Below are positions 15,124-23,885 of a stretch of DNA of 64,000 nt, piece by piece (positions within the stretch are counted from its first letter, which is position 1; every line of letters starts with the position of its first letter). The stretch spans positions 1 through 64,000 of the forward strand of contig NZ_JAERVL010000025.1 in assembly GCF_016745835.1 (NCBI RefSeq), in the 5' to 3' direction. The position numbers and the translations under genes are program-made. This DNA comes from Caldalkalibacillus salinus. GTDB taxonomy: Bacteria > Bacillota > Bacilli > Caldalkalibacillales > JCM-10596. The notes under the pieces were generated by a model. That model ran no database searches, was not told the origin of the DNA, and saw nothing but the letters and a program-made list of their open reading frames with translations.

Positions 15124-17103
15124 TCATGACTGAGGCCAAACAGGAAAGACAAGTTGCATCTTTTTTATGTTAGAAAGCGCATGTTGTCGTCTTTGGTCGT
15201 CTTCAATGACCCATTCACCATGGTCCAGGAAACAACGTTTGGGCACAATCTGTTCAGGCGTGCTTTGTGACATTTCAACGTTTAACCATAGCTGGTGTTC
15301 CACCGCTTTCTCCACCATTTCACGCTTTGTCTTTTCATGATATTGCGTAAACTGTTTGGTCCACATTTGGGGGAGTTGTTTCCAAGCCGGTATGGCATCG
15401 GTCCATTCAGGGACTGTGCTTTCAACCTTCATTGTTTCGTGCTGCCTAGGGGTTAAGCGTAAAGCAGGGGACACCTGCGCCTGGTCTTCATGTTGATGTC
15501 CCTGATCTTTATGCAACACACTCACTTGCTTCTCTTGTAACAGTTCTAGTACCCGTTCCTCATGCTCGATCGGCACAGACAAATACTGTGCGCCAACGTC
15601 TTGGACCGGGATGTCGGCCTCTAATGCCCATTGTTTCATAGCTTTACGTAATGTCGTATCTTCTATGCGGATTAACGCCACATTCTGGACCACAACCTGT
15701 TGCTTTTTCTTTTTCCACTGTTGCAGCTGGTCTTTAAAAGCGTCTGGGACAGGTGTATGTGAAAGTTGTGCGATTTGGTCCAGCCACTCTTGCGGACGTC
15801 CTCCTCTTTCTATATCACGTAACACTTTATCCTCACTAAGGGTTAGGACGAGCATTTGATCCCACTGTACAATGTCGCAAAAAGCCGTCAATAACCATAT
15901 ATCCCCCAACTGACTATCCCCTGCACAGAACAACTCTAGGTCAGGTTGAATCCATAAGGTTGTAGGAGCATCCTCCCACCGTTGATTACGCCACACATGC
16001 TCACCTGTGTCCGTTACACCACTAACGAGACACCCTGTTTTGACGAGCGGATCAATTAACGCTAGGAGTTTGTCTTGCATGTCCTGGATATGAGGGATTT
16101 CGTATTGATCCTCCCACCTTTCCACGAAATCAAGTAACGCAACCCATTCTCCCTGCTCATCTGTACGCAAGTGCTGAAGGAGATCTTTCTGATACCTTTC
16201 TAACCAAGCTGTTTGAGGCTTGAACCCGTGCTGCCAATAGGATAAAAATGCCATCTGCATATCACGTGCGCCTCTATGAAGAAGCGTTTTCGCTCGTTGT
16301 TGATCATAACTGATATGTGTAGCATGCCAGTTTAAGAGACCCGTTTGTGTCATAAAATCAAGAAGCAAAGCAAGAGCAGGGCTGTATTCCCCCTCTACTT
16401 GTCCTTGTAATTGAAATAATTCAAATGTGAGATCTCTCGCTGCCATGTCTGTCATCGTCGTTTGCCACTGTCGTATATAGCGTTTATGAATACTACCTTT
16501 CTGTGTGAGAGGGATATGCGCTTCTCTACGCCATTCATCTAACAGGTAGAGGATGTCCTTATATAGAGGAGGGGAGGTCCGCTCTTCTTGTACAACCGGT
16601 GGTGTAGCGCCTTGAACCCCATCGTCACTGAACGCGTCTGGATTCACGCTGACTTGAGCTAAATAAATGTCATATAGGCTGGATTCAAGATCGAGGGGCA
16701 GTACATACGCCTCCTCCCCCCACTGTCTACGCAATGTATAGATGATCCCCTTCCGGCGTAGACCGGTTAAACCTAGGCGAAAATATGCGGATTTGTGTCC
16801 TGTCTTTTCATGTTCAATTTGGCGGTGGGTCAGAAAATCCTGTCCGACCTGAAACATAAAATAGTATAAGACTTGTTTTTCAACTTCGGACAGCTGGTTG
16901 TAGAGCGTCTGTAAAACGTCTCTTCGGATTAAGGTGTCCTGTAATAGCTTCCGCGTAGGGTCAGCGGGTGTCGTATGAGAGGTCTCCATATTTTTTGCGG
17001 CCACATGGTCATTCAATTGTGCATACTGTATCTCCCTTAGTATCGTCTGACAAACCTCTGGTGAGAGAGAAGGGAGAATATCATTAAGATTCAAATGTTG
17101 CAA
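15124..17103 (-). CDS. Helicase-associated protein (XPB/Ssl2 N-terminal-like)
   Basis: About 659 residues with no Walker motifs. Its composition and position after an XPB helicase gene match the bacterial helicase-associated family (helicase C3/XPB N-terminal-like). Recognisable stretches: YFRLGLTGLRRKGIIYTLRRQ in two parts, WIQPDLELFCAGD, LSEDKVLRDIERGG, and a repeat of short beta-strand segments near 505-560 (VALIRIEDTTLRKAM, YLSVPIEHEERVLELLQE). TTG 17103 is the preferred start: a perfect GGAGGTGA lies 8 nt upstream, whereas ATG 17121 has none. The start overlaps the helicase gene by 20 nt. It probably works with the helicase in DNA repair or processing; this is inference. Confidence 0.75.
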   Translation of the reverse strand: MQHLNLNDILPSLSPEVCQTILREIQYAQLNDHVAAKNMETSHTTPADPTRKLLQDTLIRRDVLQTLYNQLSEVEKQVLYYFMFQVGQDFLTHRQIEHEKTGHKSAYFRLGLTGLRRKGIIYTLRRQWGEEAYVLPLDLESSLYDIYLAQVSVNPDAFSDDGVQGATPPVVQEERTSPPLYKDILYLLDEWRREAHIPLTQKGSIHKRYIRQWQTTMTDMAARDLTFELFQLQGQVEGEYSPALALLLDFMTQTGLLNWHATHISYDQQRAKTLLHRGARDMQMAFLSYWQHGFKPQTAWLERYQKDLLQHLRTDEQGEWVALLDFVERWEDQYEIPHIQDMQDKLLALIDPLVKTGCLVSGVTDTGEHVWRNQRWEDAPTTLWIQPDLELFCAGDSQLGDIWLLTAFCDIVQWDQMLVLTLSEDKVLRDIERGGRPQEWLDQIAQLSHTPVPDAFKDQLQQWKKKKQQVVVQNVALIRIEDTTLRKAMKQWALEADIPVQDVGAQYLSVPIEHEERVLELLQEKQVSVLHKDQGHQHEDQAQVSPALRLTPRQHETMKVESTVPEWTDAIPAWKQLPQMWTKQFTQYHEKTKREMVEKAVEHQLWLNVEMSQSTPEQIVPKRCFLDHGEWVIEDDQRRQHALSNIKKMQLVFPVWPQS

Positions 17104-18892
17104 CGTGAGCGTCACCTCCATGTTGTTCCGCCGATGATTGCCATTCTAACCTGTTATAGCGATACCCCTGTTCCATCAAGAACAGCTGCCGTTTAGAAGC
17201 ATATTCCTGATCTCTGGAGTCCTTGGTTACGATATGATAAAAATAAGCTTCATTGTCCTCTGACTTGGGTCGTAAAATCCGCCCTAAACGCTGGGCTTCT
17301 TCCTGTCGAGAGCCGTAGGTCCCTGATATCTGGATGGCAACCGCAGCGTCAGGCAAGTCAATAGCAAAATTGGCAACCTTAGACACGGCTAAAACAGGGA
17401 TGTGGCCCTCCCGAAACTGTCGGTATAATTCATCCCGCTCTTCTTGTTTCATTTTGCCCGTAATAACAGGAATATTGAGTAACGTTCCCAGCGTCTCTAG
17501 TTGGTCAACATACTGACCGATAATTAACGTCGGAAGTTGGCGGTGTTGGTGAATAAGGTCTTGTACAACGGGGAGCTTGTTCGGGTTTTCCTGTGCGATC
17601 CGTGTTTGTTTACGTGGAGACGAGTGGAAGTAAGCCTCCTTAAATACTGGATCGAATTCGACCCTCACCTCCGTACAAGTGGCTTTAGCGATAAAGCCTT
17701 GTTCTTCCAAATGCTTCCAAGACACATCATATCGCTTGGGCCCGACTAAGCTGAAGACATCCTCTTCTCGGCCATCCTCACGTACAAGCGTCGCTGTTAA
17801 ACCTAATCGACGAGTGGACTGAATAGCCGCAGTCGCTCTGAATATAGGCGCAGGGAGCAAGTGCACTTCATCATAGATGATGAGCCCCCAATTTTTTTGC
17901 TGGAAGACGCCCATATGGATAAAAGACTCTTCCGATTGGTACGTTAAAATTTGATACGTCGCGATGGTTACAGGCTTGATCTCTTTCACTGCTCCGGTGT
18001 ATTCACCGACCTCTGCTTCGGTGAGTGTGGTTTTCTCCAAAAGTTCTCGTTTCCACTGCCGGACGGATGACGTGTTGGTGGTTAAAATTAATGTGGCCGA
18101 CTGTAGACGCTCTATACAGCCGATACCGATGATGGTTTTACCTGCACCACAGGGTAAGACCAAGACACCGTGCCCGCCAAAGGCGTCCCCATCAGCAAAA
18201 AAAGCGTCCATGGCTTCCGTTTGATACGGTCGCCATGAGAAGGGTTCGCCATGCTCTAGCTTGTCCTGTACTTTTAGGGTGAGCTGTTCACCCTGAGCAT
18301 AGCCCGCCACGTCCTTAACGGGGTAACCCAAACGCATACATTGCTGTTTCAGGTCTCCACGCTTCTCGCGTTTGACGACAACGCCCCATAAGGATGCTCC
18401 TTCTCCAGCATTTAATCTGGAAATAGATTCTCCATTAGACTCGCCCGTCGTCTGTGCTGACTCTTCTACCTTGATTTTTTCAATCGTTGGATGAAGGAAG
18501 TAAGATTGCATTGATGTGTAACCTATAAGCTCCTCCAACCATGCTCTTTCCTCGGCGACCAGTTGCAACTCCTGATGACTTTCCCTGAGGTACAGTCGCC
18601 CAAATTTGTTCATTGTTTGTTCTATGGTAGACTTAATCGTATAAGATATAGGGAACTTTGCATAGGATGTTAGAAATTGTAATACTTCAACGGCGGTATA
18701 ACCGCTAGCTGCGGCGTTCCACAGAGACAAGGATGTCATCCTATACGTATGTATGTATTCTGGGCTCTTCACCAAATCGGCAAACCGTTGAAGCTCCCCA
18801 CGTACGATCTCATACTGAGGATGCTGCACTTCAACGAAAATCGTTAAGTCGTTTTGTACCACGAGTGGATTTTCTGGAGAGTGTCGTTGCAT
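17084..18892 (-). CDS. Bacterial XPB-type superfamily 2 DNA helicase
   Basis: 602 residues. An N-terminal XPB-like region (1-200) precedes the helicase core: WRPYQTEAMDAFF, Walker A PCGAGKT (247-253), DEVH box (341-344), GLTATLVREDG with the RED motif of XPB (371-373), then helicase domain 2 with LIIGQYVDQL, ITGKMKQEERDELYRQFREG, and QEEAQRLGRILRPK. XPB is the 3'-5' helicase of eukaryotic TFIIH; archaeal and bacterial homologues are linked to DNA repair. ATG 18892 has GAGGAG 10 nt upstream. The next two genes downstream are the helicase-associated protein and YlbF. Confidence 0.92.
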   Translation of the reverse strand: MQRHSPENPLVVQNDLTIFVEVQHPQYEIVRGELQRFADLVKSPEYIHTYRMTSLSLWNAAASGYTAVEVLQFLTSYAKFPISYTIKSTIEQTMNKFGRLYLRESHQELQLVAEERAWLEELIGYTSMQSYFLHPTIEKIKVEESAQTTGESNGESISRLNAGEGASLWGVVVKREKRGDLKQQCMRLGYPVKDVAGYAQGEQLTLKVQDKLEHGEPFSWRPYQTEAMDAFFADGDAFGGHGVLVLPCGAGKTIIGIGCIERLQSATLILTTNTSSVRQWKRELLEKTTLTEAEVGEYTGAVKEIKPVTIATYQILTYQSEESFIHMGVFQQKNWGLIIYDEVHLLPAPIFRATAAIQSTRRLGLTATLVREDGREEDVFSLVGPKRYDVSWKHLEEQGFIAKATCTEVRVEFDPVFKEAYFHSSPRKQTRIAQENPNKLPVVQDLIHQHRQLPTLIIGQYVDQLETLGTLLNIPVITGKMKQEERDELYRQFREGHIPVLAVSKVANFAIDLPDAAVAIQISGTYGSRQEEAQRLGRILRPKSEDNEAYFYHIVTKDSRDQEYASKRQLFLMEQGYRYNRLEWQSSAEQHGGDAHVATFES

Positions 18893-19005
18893 GAGTAGCC
18901 ATCTCCTCGTTCTATCGTTTTATGAAACTTCTAAGTGTCAGATGTCATCACCTTTGGACTACGGCTTCACTTTATATTGTAAACCTTAAAGAAAGGAGTG
19001 ATACT

Positions 19006-19329
19006 ATGGTCATGGAACATTATCCCGGCTTTATCCAAGACAAGTTGGAAACCATGAAAAAAAGCGGCGGTGTCGATGTGGTCAGTGACAATCAATATAC
19101 TTACGTCCTTCTTGCATTAGGAGAAAGAAGAACGGGTGGGTATGACATTAAAGTCTTAGATGTCTCTGAAGCACAAGAGAATGGTCAGTCTTATATTCTC
19201 GTCAAAGCCAAAGAGATCGCCCCTGGACCTGGTGATATTGTCATCCAGGTGATTACTTACCCCGTCGCGGTTTATCGTATCCCTAAAACAGGACTACCGG
19301 TGAGAGTAAAGTGGGTCCGTCAGCATTAA
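19006..19329 (+). CDS. PrcB C-terminal-domain-like protein
   Basis: 107 residues, start ATG 19006 with AGGAGTG 7 nt upstream; the longer in-frame reading from 18922 is unlikely. YTYVLLALGERRTGGYDIKV is characteristic of the PrcB_C domain, followed by VKAKEIAPGPGDIVIQVITYP. In Treponema PrcB stabilises a chymotrypsin-like protease complex; in Firmicutes the domain occurs in short proteins of unknown role. There is no signal peptide. It is divergent from the helicase genes and ends in its own terminator. A serine protease gene lies nearby, facing it. Confidence 0.75.
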   Translation: MVMEHYPGFIQDKLETMKKSGGVDVVSDNQYTYVLLALGERRTGGYDIKVLDVSEAQENGQSYILVKAKEIAPGPGDIVIQVITYPVAVYRIPKTGLPVRVKWVRQH

Positions 19330-19343
19330 ATACTTTTTAAGTG

Positions 19344-19377
19344 AAGGCACTGAACATCAACTACCAGTGCCTTTTTT
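19344..19377 (+). terminator. Terminator after the PrcB-like gene
   Basis: AAGGCACTG pairs with CAGTGCCTT across a 12-nt loop, followed by a T run. Confidence 0.9.
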
Positions 19378-19434
19378 ATTTTTATTGTTAGCTTTGTTCT
19401 TCCTACCTTTATGTTCATCTGACCACCACGCACA

Positions 19435-19535
19435 TCTTAACATGACCTTCACTTTATCGTCTTGTCGCTTTGTTGTCATGTACACCTTATCGTCATTGAA
19501 TGCCTCACAGTCATATACACCTTACCATTAAATCA
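19435..19535. repeat. Imperfect direct repeats between facing genes
   Basis: TCATGTACACCTTATCGTCA and TCATATACACCTTACCATT are two imperfect copies about 40 nt apart; related words (CTTTATCGTC) flank them. Non-coding gap. Confidence 0.4.
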
Positions 19536-19574
19536 CAAGACGGCATGATGTCAAAATATCTTTGCTGAGACATA

Positions 19575-19600
19575 GAAAAATAGAGACCATGGCCTCTATT
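19575..19600 (-). terminator. Terminator after the HtrA-like protease gene
   Basis: AATAGAGGCCATGGTCTCTATT on the minus strand runs into five T, 10 nt beyond the stop. Confidence 0.75.
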
Positions 19601-19609
19601 CCTCTACTT

Positions 19610-20275
19610 CTAGTGTCTTGAACGTTGGATATATTTTTTAATGAGGGGGAGGAACTCATCTGTCGGAATCGCAAAGCCCATATTCTGAAATGATGGGATA
19701 ATGACAGCATTAATGCCTATGACTTTACCTTGGGCGTTAAACAATGGTCCCCCGCTATTACCAGGGTTCAGCGCGGTATCCGTCTGTAGTACCACAGAAT
19801 ACTCATGCTCCTCTGTGGAGATATTACGGTTTTTTCCACTTAAAACGCCAGTTGTCAGCGTGTATTCAAATCCAAATGGATTTCCAATGGCGAAAACCTT
19901 ATCCCCTATTGTGACGCTCTTTGAGGTCGCAAACTGGACAGCTCTTAACGCTTTCTGTGGTTGGATGCGAACGATCGCCACATCCTTGGTTGGTTCGGCC
20001 CATACAACTTTACCCTGGTACACACTTCGTTCCGTCCCTAATTTAATTCTAACGGTATCTAATTGCTCCACGACATGGTGACATGTCAGGATGAGCCCCT
20101 TTGGATGCACGACAACACCACTGCCGTAGCTCATCTTTTTTTCTTCTGTATGAGATGGGGGCCCAAACGGTTGAAACATCCTACGGCCTCTCGTATGTGT
20201 TTTTCCCCTTACACCTTCAATCGATACAACACTTTTTTTGAGTAATTGATATAACCTCGGTAGTTTTGAACTCAA
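19610..20275 (-). CDS. HtrA/DegP-like trypsin-fold serine protease without PDZ domain
   Basis: 221 residues. The catalytic triad is visible: LTCHHVVE (His67), KDVAIVRI (Asp98) and NPGNSGGPLF (Ser174), with DKVFAIGNPFGFEYTLTTGVLSG between. It ends shortly after GFAIPTDEFLPLIKKY, so the PDZ domain of HtrA/HtrB is missing, and there is no N-terminal membrane anchor or signal peptide, so it may act in the cytosol. Start TTG 20275 with AAGGAG 10 nt upstream. Substrates unknown. Related short trypsin-like proteases occur in other bacilli. Confidence 0.85.
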   Translation of the reverse strand: MSSKLPRLYQLLKKSVVSIEGVRGKTHTRGRRMFQPFGPPSHTEEKKMSYGSGVVVHPKGLILTCHHVVEQLDTVRIKLGTERSVYQGKVVWAEPTKDVAIVRIQPQKALRAVQFATSKSVTIGDKVFAIGNPFGFEYTLTTGVLSGKNRNISTEEHEYSVVLQTDTALNPGNSGGPLFNAQGKVIGINAVIIPSFQNMGFAIPTDEFLPLIKKYIQRSRH

Positions 20276-20297
20276 ATAGCAACCTCTCCTTAAACTG

Positions 20298-20741
20298 CTA
20301 TCTGCGGGGATGATGATGGTTTATGTGATCGGAATGGAAAGGTATTTGCTTCGGCTGGTATAGATGTGACGTAGGAGGATATGGGAATGATCTGTGTGCA
20401 CGGTGATGCTGCTTGTATCCCCTGTGGTTCGCTTGCTGTATGATGCTGTTGATTTGATATACGATTTTGTTAATCTCAGATAGCTGTAATTTTAATTTAT
20501 TCACGTCAATGCGTTTTGACATCCACTCGATGGTGTCAAGAAGAGAACCCATTGGTGGCTGGTGAGGGGAGTGAGAAGTCGCTCTACTGCTTCTCTTCTT
20601 TTGTTCCTCGCCTTGCCGATTCTTAGTCCGATATATGCCTGGTTTAGCAGCTTTTTGTCGACGTTTCCGAGCGGTATGAAATTTTTTTTCCTCCTGTTGT
20701 TGTAGCAGATCATGATTGATCCAAATCTTTGAATGACTCAT
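20298..20741 (-). CDS. Hypothetical basic His-rich protein (147 aa)
   Basis: A GGAGGAGGGA site 5-8 nt before ATG 20741 supports translation. The N-terminal half is Lys/Arg/Gln-rich (KIWINHDLLQQQEEKKFHTA), a central amphipathic helix follows (SKRIDVNKLKLQLSEINKIV, YQINSIIQQANH), and the tail is rich in His, Tyr and Pro (HPRR end). No domain recognised. The His/Tyr-rich tail is reminiscent of spore coat proteins, which is only a compositional hint. It lies 22 nt upstream of the serine protease gene on the same strand and may be cotranscribed. Confidence 0.6.
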   Translation of the reverse strand: MSHSKIWINHDLLQQQEEKKFHTARKRRQKAAKPGIYRTKNRQGEEQKKRSSRATSHSPHQPPMGSLLDTIEWMSKRIDVNKLKLQLSEINKIVYQINSIIQQANHRGYKQHHRAHRSFPYPPTSHLYQPKQIPFHSDHINHHHPRR

Positions 20742-20868
20742 GTGCTTCCCTCCTCCAAGACAGGGTGATCACGATATCATTTATCTCTACTTTATCTTAT
20801 GGAACCTCGAATCAACATGTTCCATAAACTATATAGATCTCATCTACTTTGAAGGGAGAAATTATGCA

Positions 20869-21603
20869 ATGAAGGTCATTGCCCATCGAGGATCATCTCA
20901 ACTCGCACCAGAAAATACCTTACCAGCCATAAGTAGAGCCATCCGAGATGGTGCGGATGCCGTAGAGATAGATGTTCAGCTGACAAAAGATCATGAGTGT
21001 ATTGTCTTTCACGATGAATGGTTAAATAGAACCACGAACGGTAAGGGATTCATATGTGATACCCCCTATGGTCACATTCGAACGCTAGACGCTGGTTCAT
21101 GGTTTTCCAAGCGATTCAGGGAGACACGGGTGCCTTCTCTAGACCAAGTGCTTAGTCTAGTCAGCCGACATCCCGTTGAATTGCATATCGAGTTAAAGAA
21201 TAATCTCATTGTCTATAAGGGATTGGAAGAAAAGGTGATCGACTTGGTTCAGCAGTATCAAATGGAGGATCAAGTGGTGATCTCTTCTTTCCGCCGAGAA
21301 AGTTTAGAAAAATGCTTGGCTCTCGCGCCGAATATCCGCAGGGGGTACTTATGTTGGAGCACCACCCGACCCCTGTTTGCACATTATGAGTGGCGCCATC
21401 TACAGCTGTATTCTGTCCATCCCCATGTGTCTCTGATGGATACTTCCCTCATGAGGTTACAACGATTGGGGTACCGCATCTTTCCTTATCCAGTTGACCG
21501 CAAACGATTTCTACGCCAATGTATCACACTTGGAGTGGATGGTCTCTTCACAAACTCACCTAAGAAGGTGAAGCAAATGATTAAAAATCATAATGCGTCA
21601 TGA
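20869..21603 (+). CDS. Glycerophosphodiester phosphodiesterase (GDPD/UgpQ type)
   Basis: 244 residues from ATG 20869. Motifs: IAHRGSSQLAPENTLPAI with the catalytic His, DAVEIDVQLTKDHECIVFHD (two parts) with metal-binding acids and the second His, NRTTNGKG, VPSLDQVLSL, VELHIELKN, and a late GVDGLFTNSPKKV. No signal peptide, so it acts in the cytosol, hydrolysing glycerophosphodiesters to glycerol 3-phosphate and an alcohol. Divergent from the preceding basic-protein gene. A GAAGGGAGA site lies 9 nt upstream. Confidence 0.9.
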   Translation: MKVIAHRGSSQLAPENTLPAISRAIRDGADAVEIDVQLTKDHECIVFHDEWLNRTTNGKGFICDTPYGHIRTLDAGSWFSKRFRETRVPSLDQVLSLVSRHPVELHIELKNNLIVYKGLEEKVIDLVQQYQMEDQVVISSFRRESLEKCLALAPNIRRGYLCWSTTRPLFAHYEWRHLQLYSVHPHVSLMDTSLMRLQRLGYRIFPYPVDRKRFLRQCITLGVDGLFTNSPKKVKQMIKNHNAS

Positions 21604-21685
21604 CTCATGTTATGATAAAAATAATATAGCAAGGAAAAACGTCCGCTCATAAGACAGAACCACAGCTACAACGGAGAGAAAGGGG

Positions 21686-22066
21686 ATGATGACGACGTTA
21701 GTCTCGGCTATTGTTATAACGGCACTTTTTTTATATTTTTTTATCTGGTCTCTAAAATGGAGAAAACAACAAATCACCAAGTGGGAGAATATTGGGCAAG
21801 TAGATGTGGAAGAAAAGATTGAGGCGATTGTCACGCACGTGTTTACGCAAAACAAACGCTTTTATTTGTCGTACTGGTACAAAGAGATTGATTTGAATGT
21901 GTACGTCATTGGGAAAAGAAAAAAAATGAAGATTCTATATCAAAAGCCCCTACGAGAGGGGCATGTCTTTCCGTCTGTTCATAAACAGGACAAGCTACTG
22001 TTACGTGGCAAACAGCGTGGTGAAATCTTCTACGCTCAGGATATACAAAAACTTGAGGCAGGTTAG
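21686..22066 (+). CDS. Small membrane-anchored protein of unknown function
   Basis: 126 residues. Residues 5-25 form one membrane segment (SAIVITALFLYFFIWSLKW), the rest is a soluble basic domain (YWYKEIDLNVYVIGKRKKMK, ILYQKPLREGHVFP), probably beta-rich and cytoplasmic. Start ATG 21686 or the next codon 21689, with AAAGGGGA upstream. It follows the GDPD gene by 82 nt and faces ylbC, with only 9 nt between the two stops. Not recognised. Confidence 0.65.
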   Translation: MMTTLVSAIVITALFLYFFIWSLKWRKQQITKWENIGQVDVEEKIEAIVTHVFTQNKRFYLSYWYKEIDLNVYVIGKRKKMKILYQKPLREGHVFPSVHKQDKLLLRGKQRGEIFYAQDIQKLEAG

Positions 22067-22075
22067 GTCCGTCAT

Positions 22076-23221
22076 TCATTCAGTCACGAAATTCTGTGTG
22101 TAATATTTCTGGACAACACCAACACCTAGGGATTCAAAGCTTTCTTTCAGCAGGTTCTCACGATGGCCTAAACTATTGACCCATCCTTCAAGAGCATCGA
22201 CACCGTCGACGTAATTCCAGGCAATATTCTCTCCAGCAAGACGATGTGCCACTTCGTTTTCTTGTAATCGTTGTTGTAGGTCCCCATGCTTTGGAGAAAC
22301 ATGGTCGAAAAAGTCTTCGATATACATATCCGAGCTATGACCTTTTGCCACTAGAGACACTTCGTCATGCCATGTCAGCATTGGTAACTGATGTCGATGT
22401 CTAAAAACATTGGTCACATCAAATATTTGGCGTTCGTACGCCGTTTCGATGTTCTGCCATGTTTCCTCATCGATGTCTGGTGGCGTAGGAAGTTGACCGG
22501 TATAAGTAAGAGAATAAGGACGGTGGCGCAGGAGTACTTCTTGCGTCATCAATCTTATCCCTGATATGCGATTTTCATCATGTATATCTATGTATACTTG
22601 AATCGCCATATCATCTATTAGTCGTAAGGGTTTCTGCTCAAATTCTTCATCCGTTAACTCAAAAGAAAAGAAACCTAAATCATGGTTGAAAGATGTGCGT
22701 TTTTTAAAGCTCTTGAGATCATCACTTTCCATGGGCATACCTGGTCTCAAACCTTTCCATGACCATTGTGTGCCATTTGAATATAACGTCACGAGTGTAT
22801 CGTCTTCAAACCCTAACTGGATATAAGCGTCAGGATCTTGGTTATAAACCCACCAATTATACCCGTACGCACTTGGTTCCTGACGATCTGGCGAACCTAA
22901 AACCTGTTCAACTTCTGTCTTACCCATGCCCATGTGAATTTGTGCATCTTCCCCTATGAACAGTGTAGTATCTATATGATCTGAGTTGTCAGGTGACGTC
23001 TGTTCCTGATGCCCCCATTCATCATCCTGTTCACGCTCATCTTCATTAAGCGGGTTACTCAGCTGTTCTTCAAGCGCGGATTCATCAGTATCTTGGAGGG
23101 TATAAATGACCCCTTCAACCTTCATAACCACTTGCTGCGCCCATTCACTCCAACCGAACACCCACATATGGAACAATGCGCAAAACATAAACCCGATAAA
23201 GAAACCCTTGATTCTACTCAT
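22076..23221 (-). CDS. ylbC: YlbC-like CAP-domain protein
   Basis: 381 residues from ATG 23221 (AAGGAGGT 9 nt upstream). A membrane anchor or signal sequence (GFFIGFMFCALFHMWVFGW) is followed by an acidic linker, a CAP-associated N domain (about 90-230; GMGKTEVEQVLGSPDR and GYNWWVYN) and a C-terminal CAP/SCP domain (DVTNVFRHRHQLPMLTWHDE, SSDMYIEDFFDHVSPKHGD, GENIAWN, LGHRENLL). Matches B. subtilis YlbC in architecture and, next to ylbB, in gene order. CAP proteins are secreted; the biochemical role is unknown. Confidence 0.85.
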   Translation of the reverse strand: MSRIKGFFIGFMFCALFHMWVFGWSEWAQQVVMKVEGVIYTLQDTDESALEEQLSNPLNEDEREQDDEWGHQEQTSPDNSDHIDTTLFIGEDAQIHMGMGKTEVEQVLGSPDRQEPSAYGYNWWVYNQDPDAYIQLGFEDDTLVTLYSNGTQWSWKGLRPGMPMESDDLKSFKKRTSFNHDLGFFSFELTDEEFEQKPLRLIDDMAIQVYIDIHDENRISGIRLMTQEVLLRHRPYSLTYTGQLPTPPDIDEETWQNIETAYERQIFDVTNVFRHRHQLPMLTWHDEVSLVAKGHSSDMYIEDFFDHVSPKHGDLQQRLQENEVAHRLAGENIAWNYVDGVDALEGWVNSLGHRENLLKESFESLGVGVVQKYYTQNFVTE

Positions 23222-23281
23222 GTGACGTTTACCTCCTTCCCCTATTCCCATTTTATCCGTTCTAACGGAACTTAGACATTT

Positions 23282-23312
23282 AAAAAAGAAGCCTGTTTGA
23301 CCAAGCTTCTTC
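23282..23312 (-). terminator. Terminator between ylbB and ylbC
   Basis: AAGAAGC pairs with GCTTCTT on the minus strand, followed by six T. ylbB thus ends its own transcript. Confidence 0.75.
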
Positions 23313-23379
23313 AAAAAATTAATTTAATTGGAATGTGTGATGGTTGTTCCTTAAAAAGGGTAATCCTAGTACGACTCTC

Positions 23380-23823
23380 TTAATGCGAAGCTGGATGATG
23401 TCCATCTCTTTCAGCAGATATATCTTCTAATGCGTGTTCCGCTTCATGCTCATACTCATGTCTGATGGCCAGGTCTCGAAGTGCCACAATGCCCACCAAC
23501 TTCGTGCCTTCAACGATCGGGAGACGACGAATCTGATGTTGGGCCATCATCTCTGCCGCTTCGTCTACCGTCGTATCAGGGGTGGCTGTGACCACATCAG
23601 AGGACATCACTTCCGTAATTCGTGTTGAACCTGGACGCTTTTCAGCCATCGCTCGAACGATTAAATCACGGTCTGTGACCATACCGATTAAATGATCGTC
23701 GGATACAACCGGAATTGCCCCCACGTCCCATGCTTTCATTTTTACAGCTGCTTCATAGATATTGTCTTCGGCAATGCAGCTTTTCACTTCTTTGGTCATG
23801 ATATCATTAAGTGTTTGCACCAT
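23380..23823 (-). CDS. ylbB: YlbB-like tandem CBS-domain protein
   Basis: 147 residues with two CBS motifs: IMTKEVKSCIAEDNIYEAA to LIGMVTDRDLIVRA and VMSSDVVTATPDTTVDEAA to LVGIVALRDLAIR. Such stand-alone CBS pairs bind adenine nucleotides and may regulate partner proteins. Same length and position next to ylbC as in B. subtilis. ATG 23823 is only 4 nt from the AAGGAGG site; GTG 23820 would give better spacing, so the true start may be one codon later. Confidence 0.85.
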   Translation of the reverse strand: MVQTLNDIMTKEVKSCIAEDNIYEAAVKMKAWDVGAIPVVSDDHLIGMVTDRDLIVRAMAEKRPGSTRITEVMSSDVVTATPDTTVDEAAEMMAQHQIRRLPIVEGTKLVGIVALRDLAIRHEYEHEAEHALEDISAERDGHHPASH

Positions 23824-23885
23824 AAAACCTCCTTCTGGTGAGTTGTACAGTTTTTAACATGCCCTATCGTGATCACCCGCATGCA

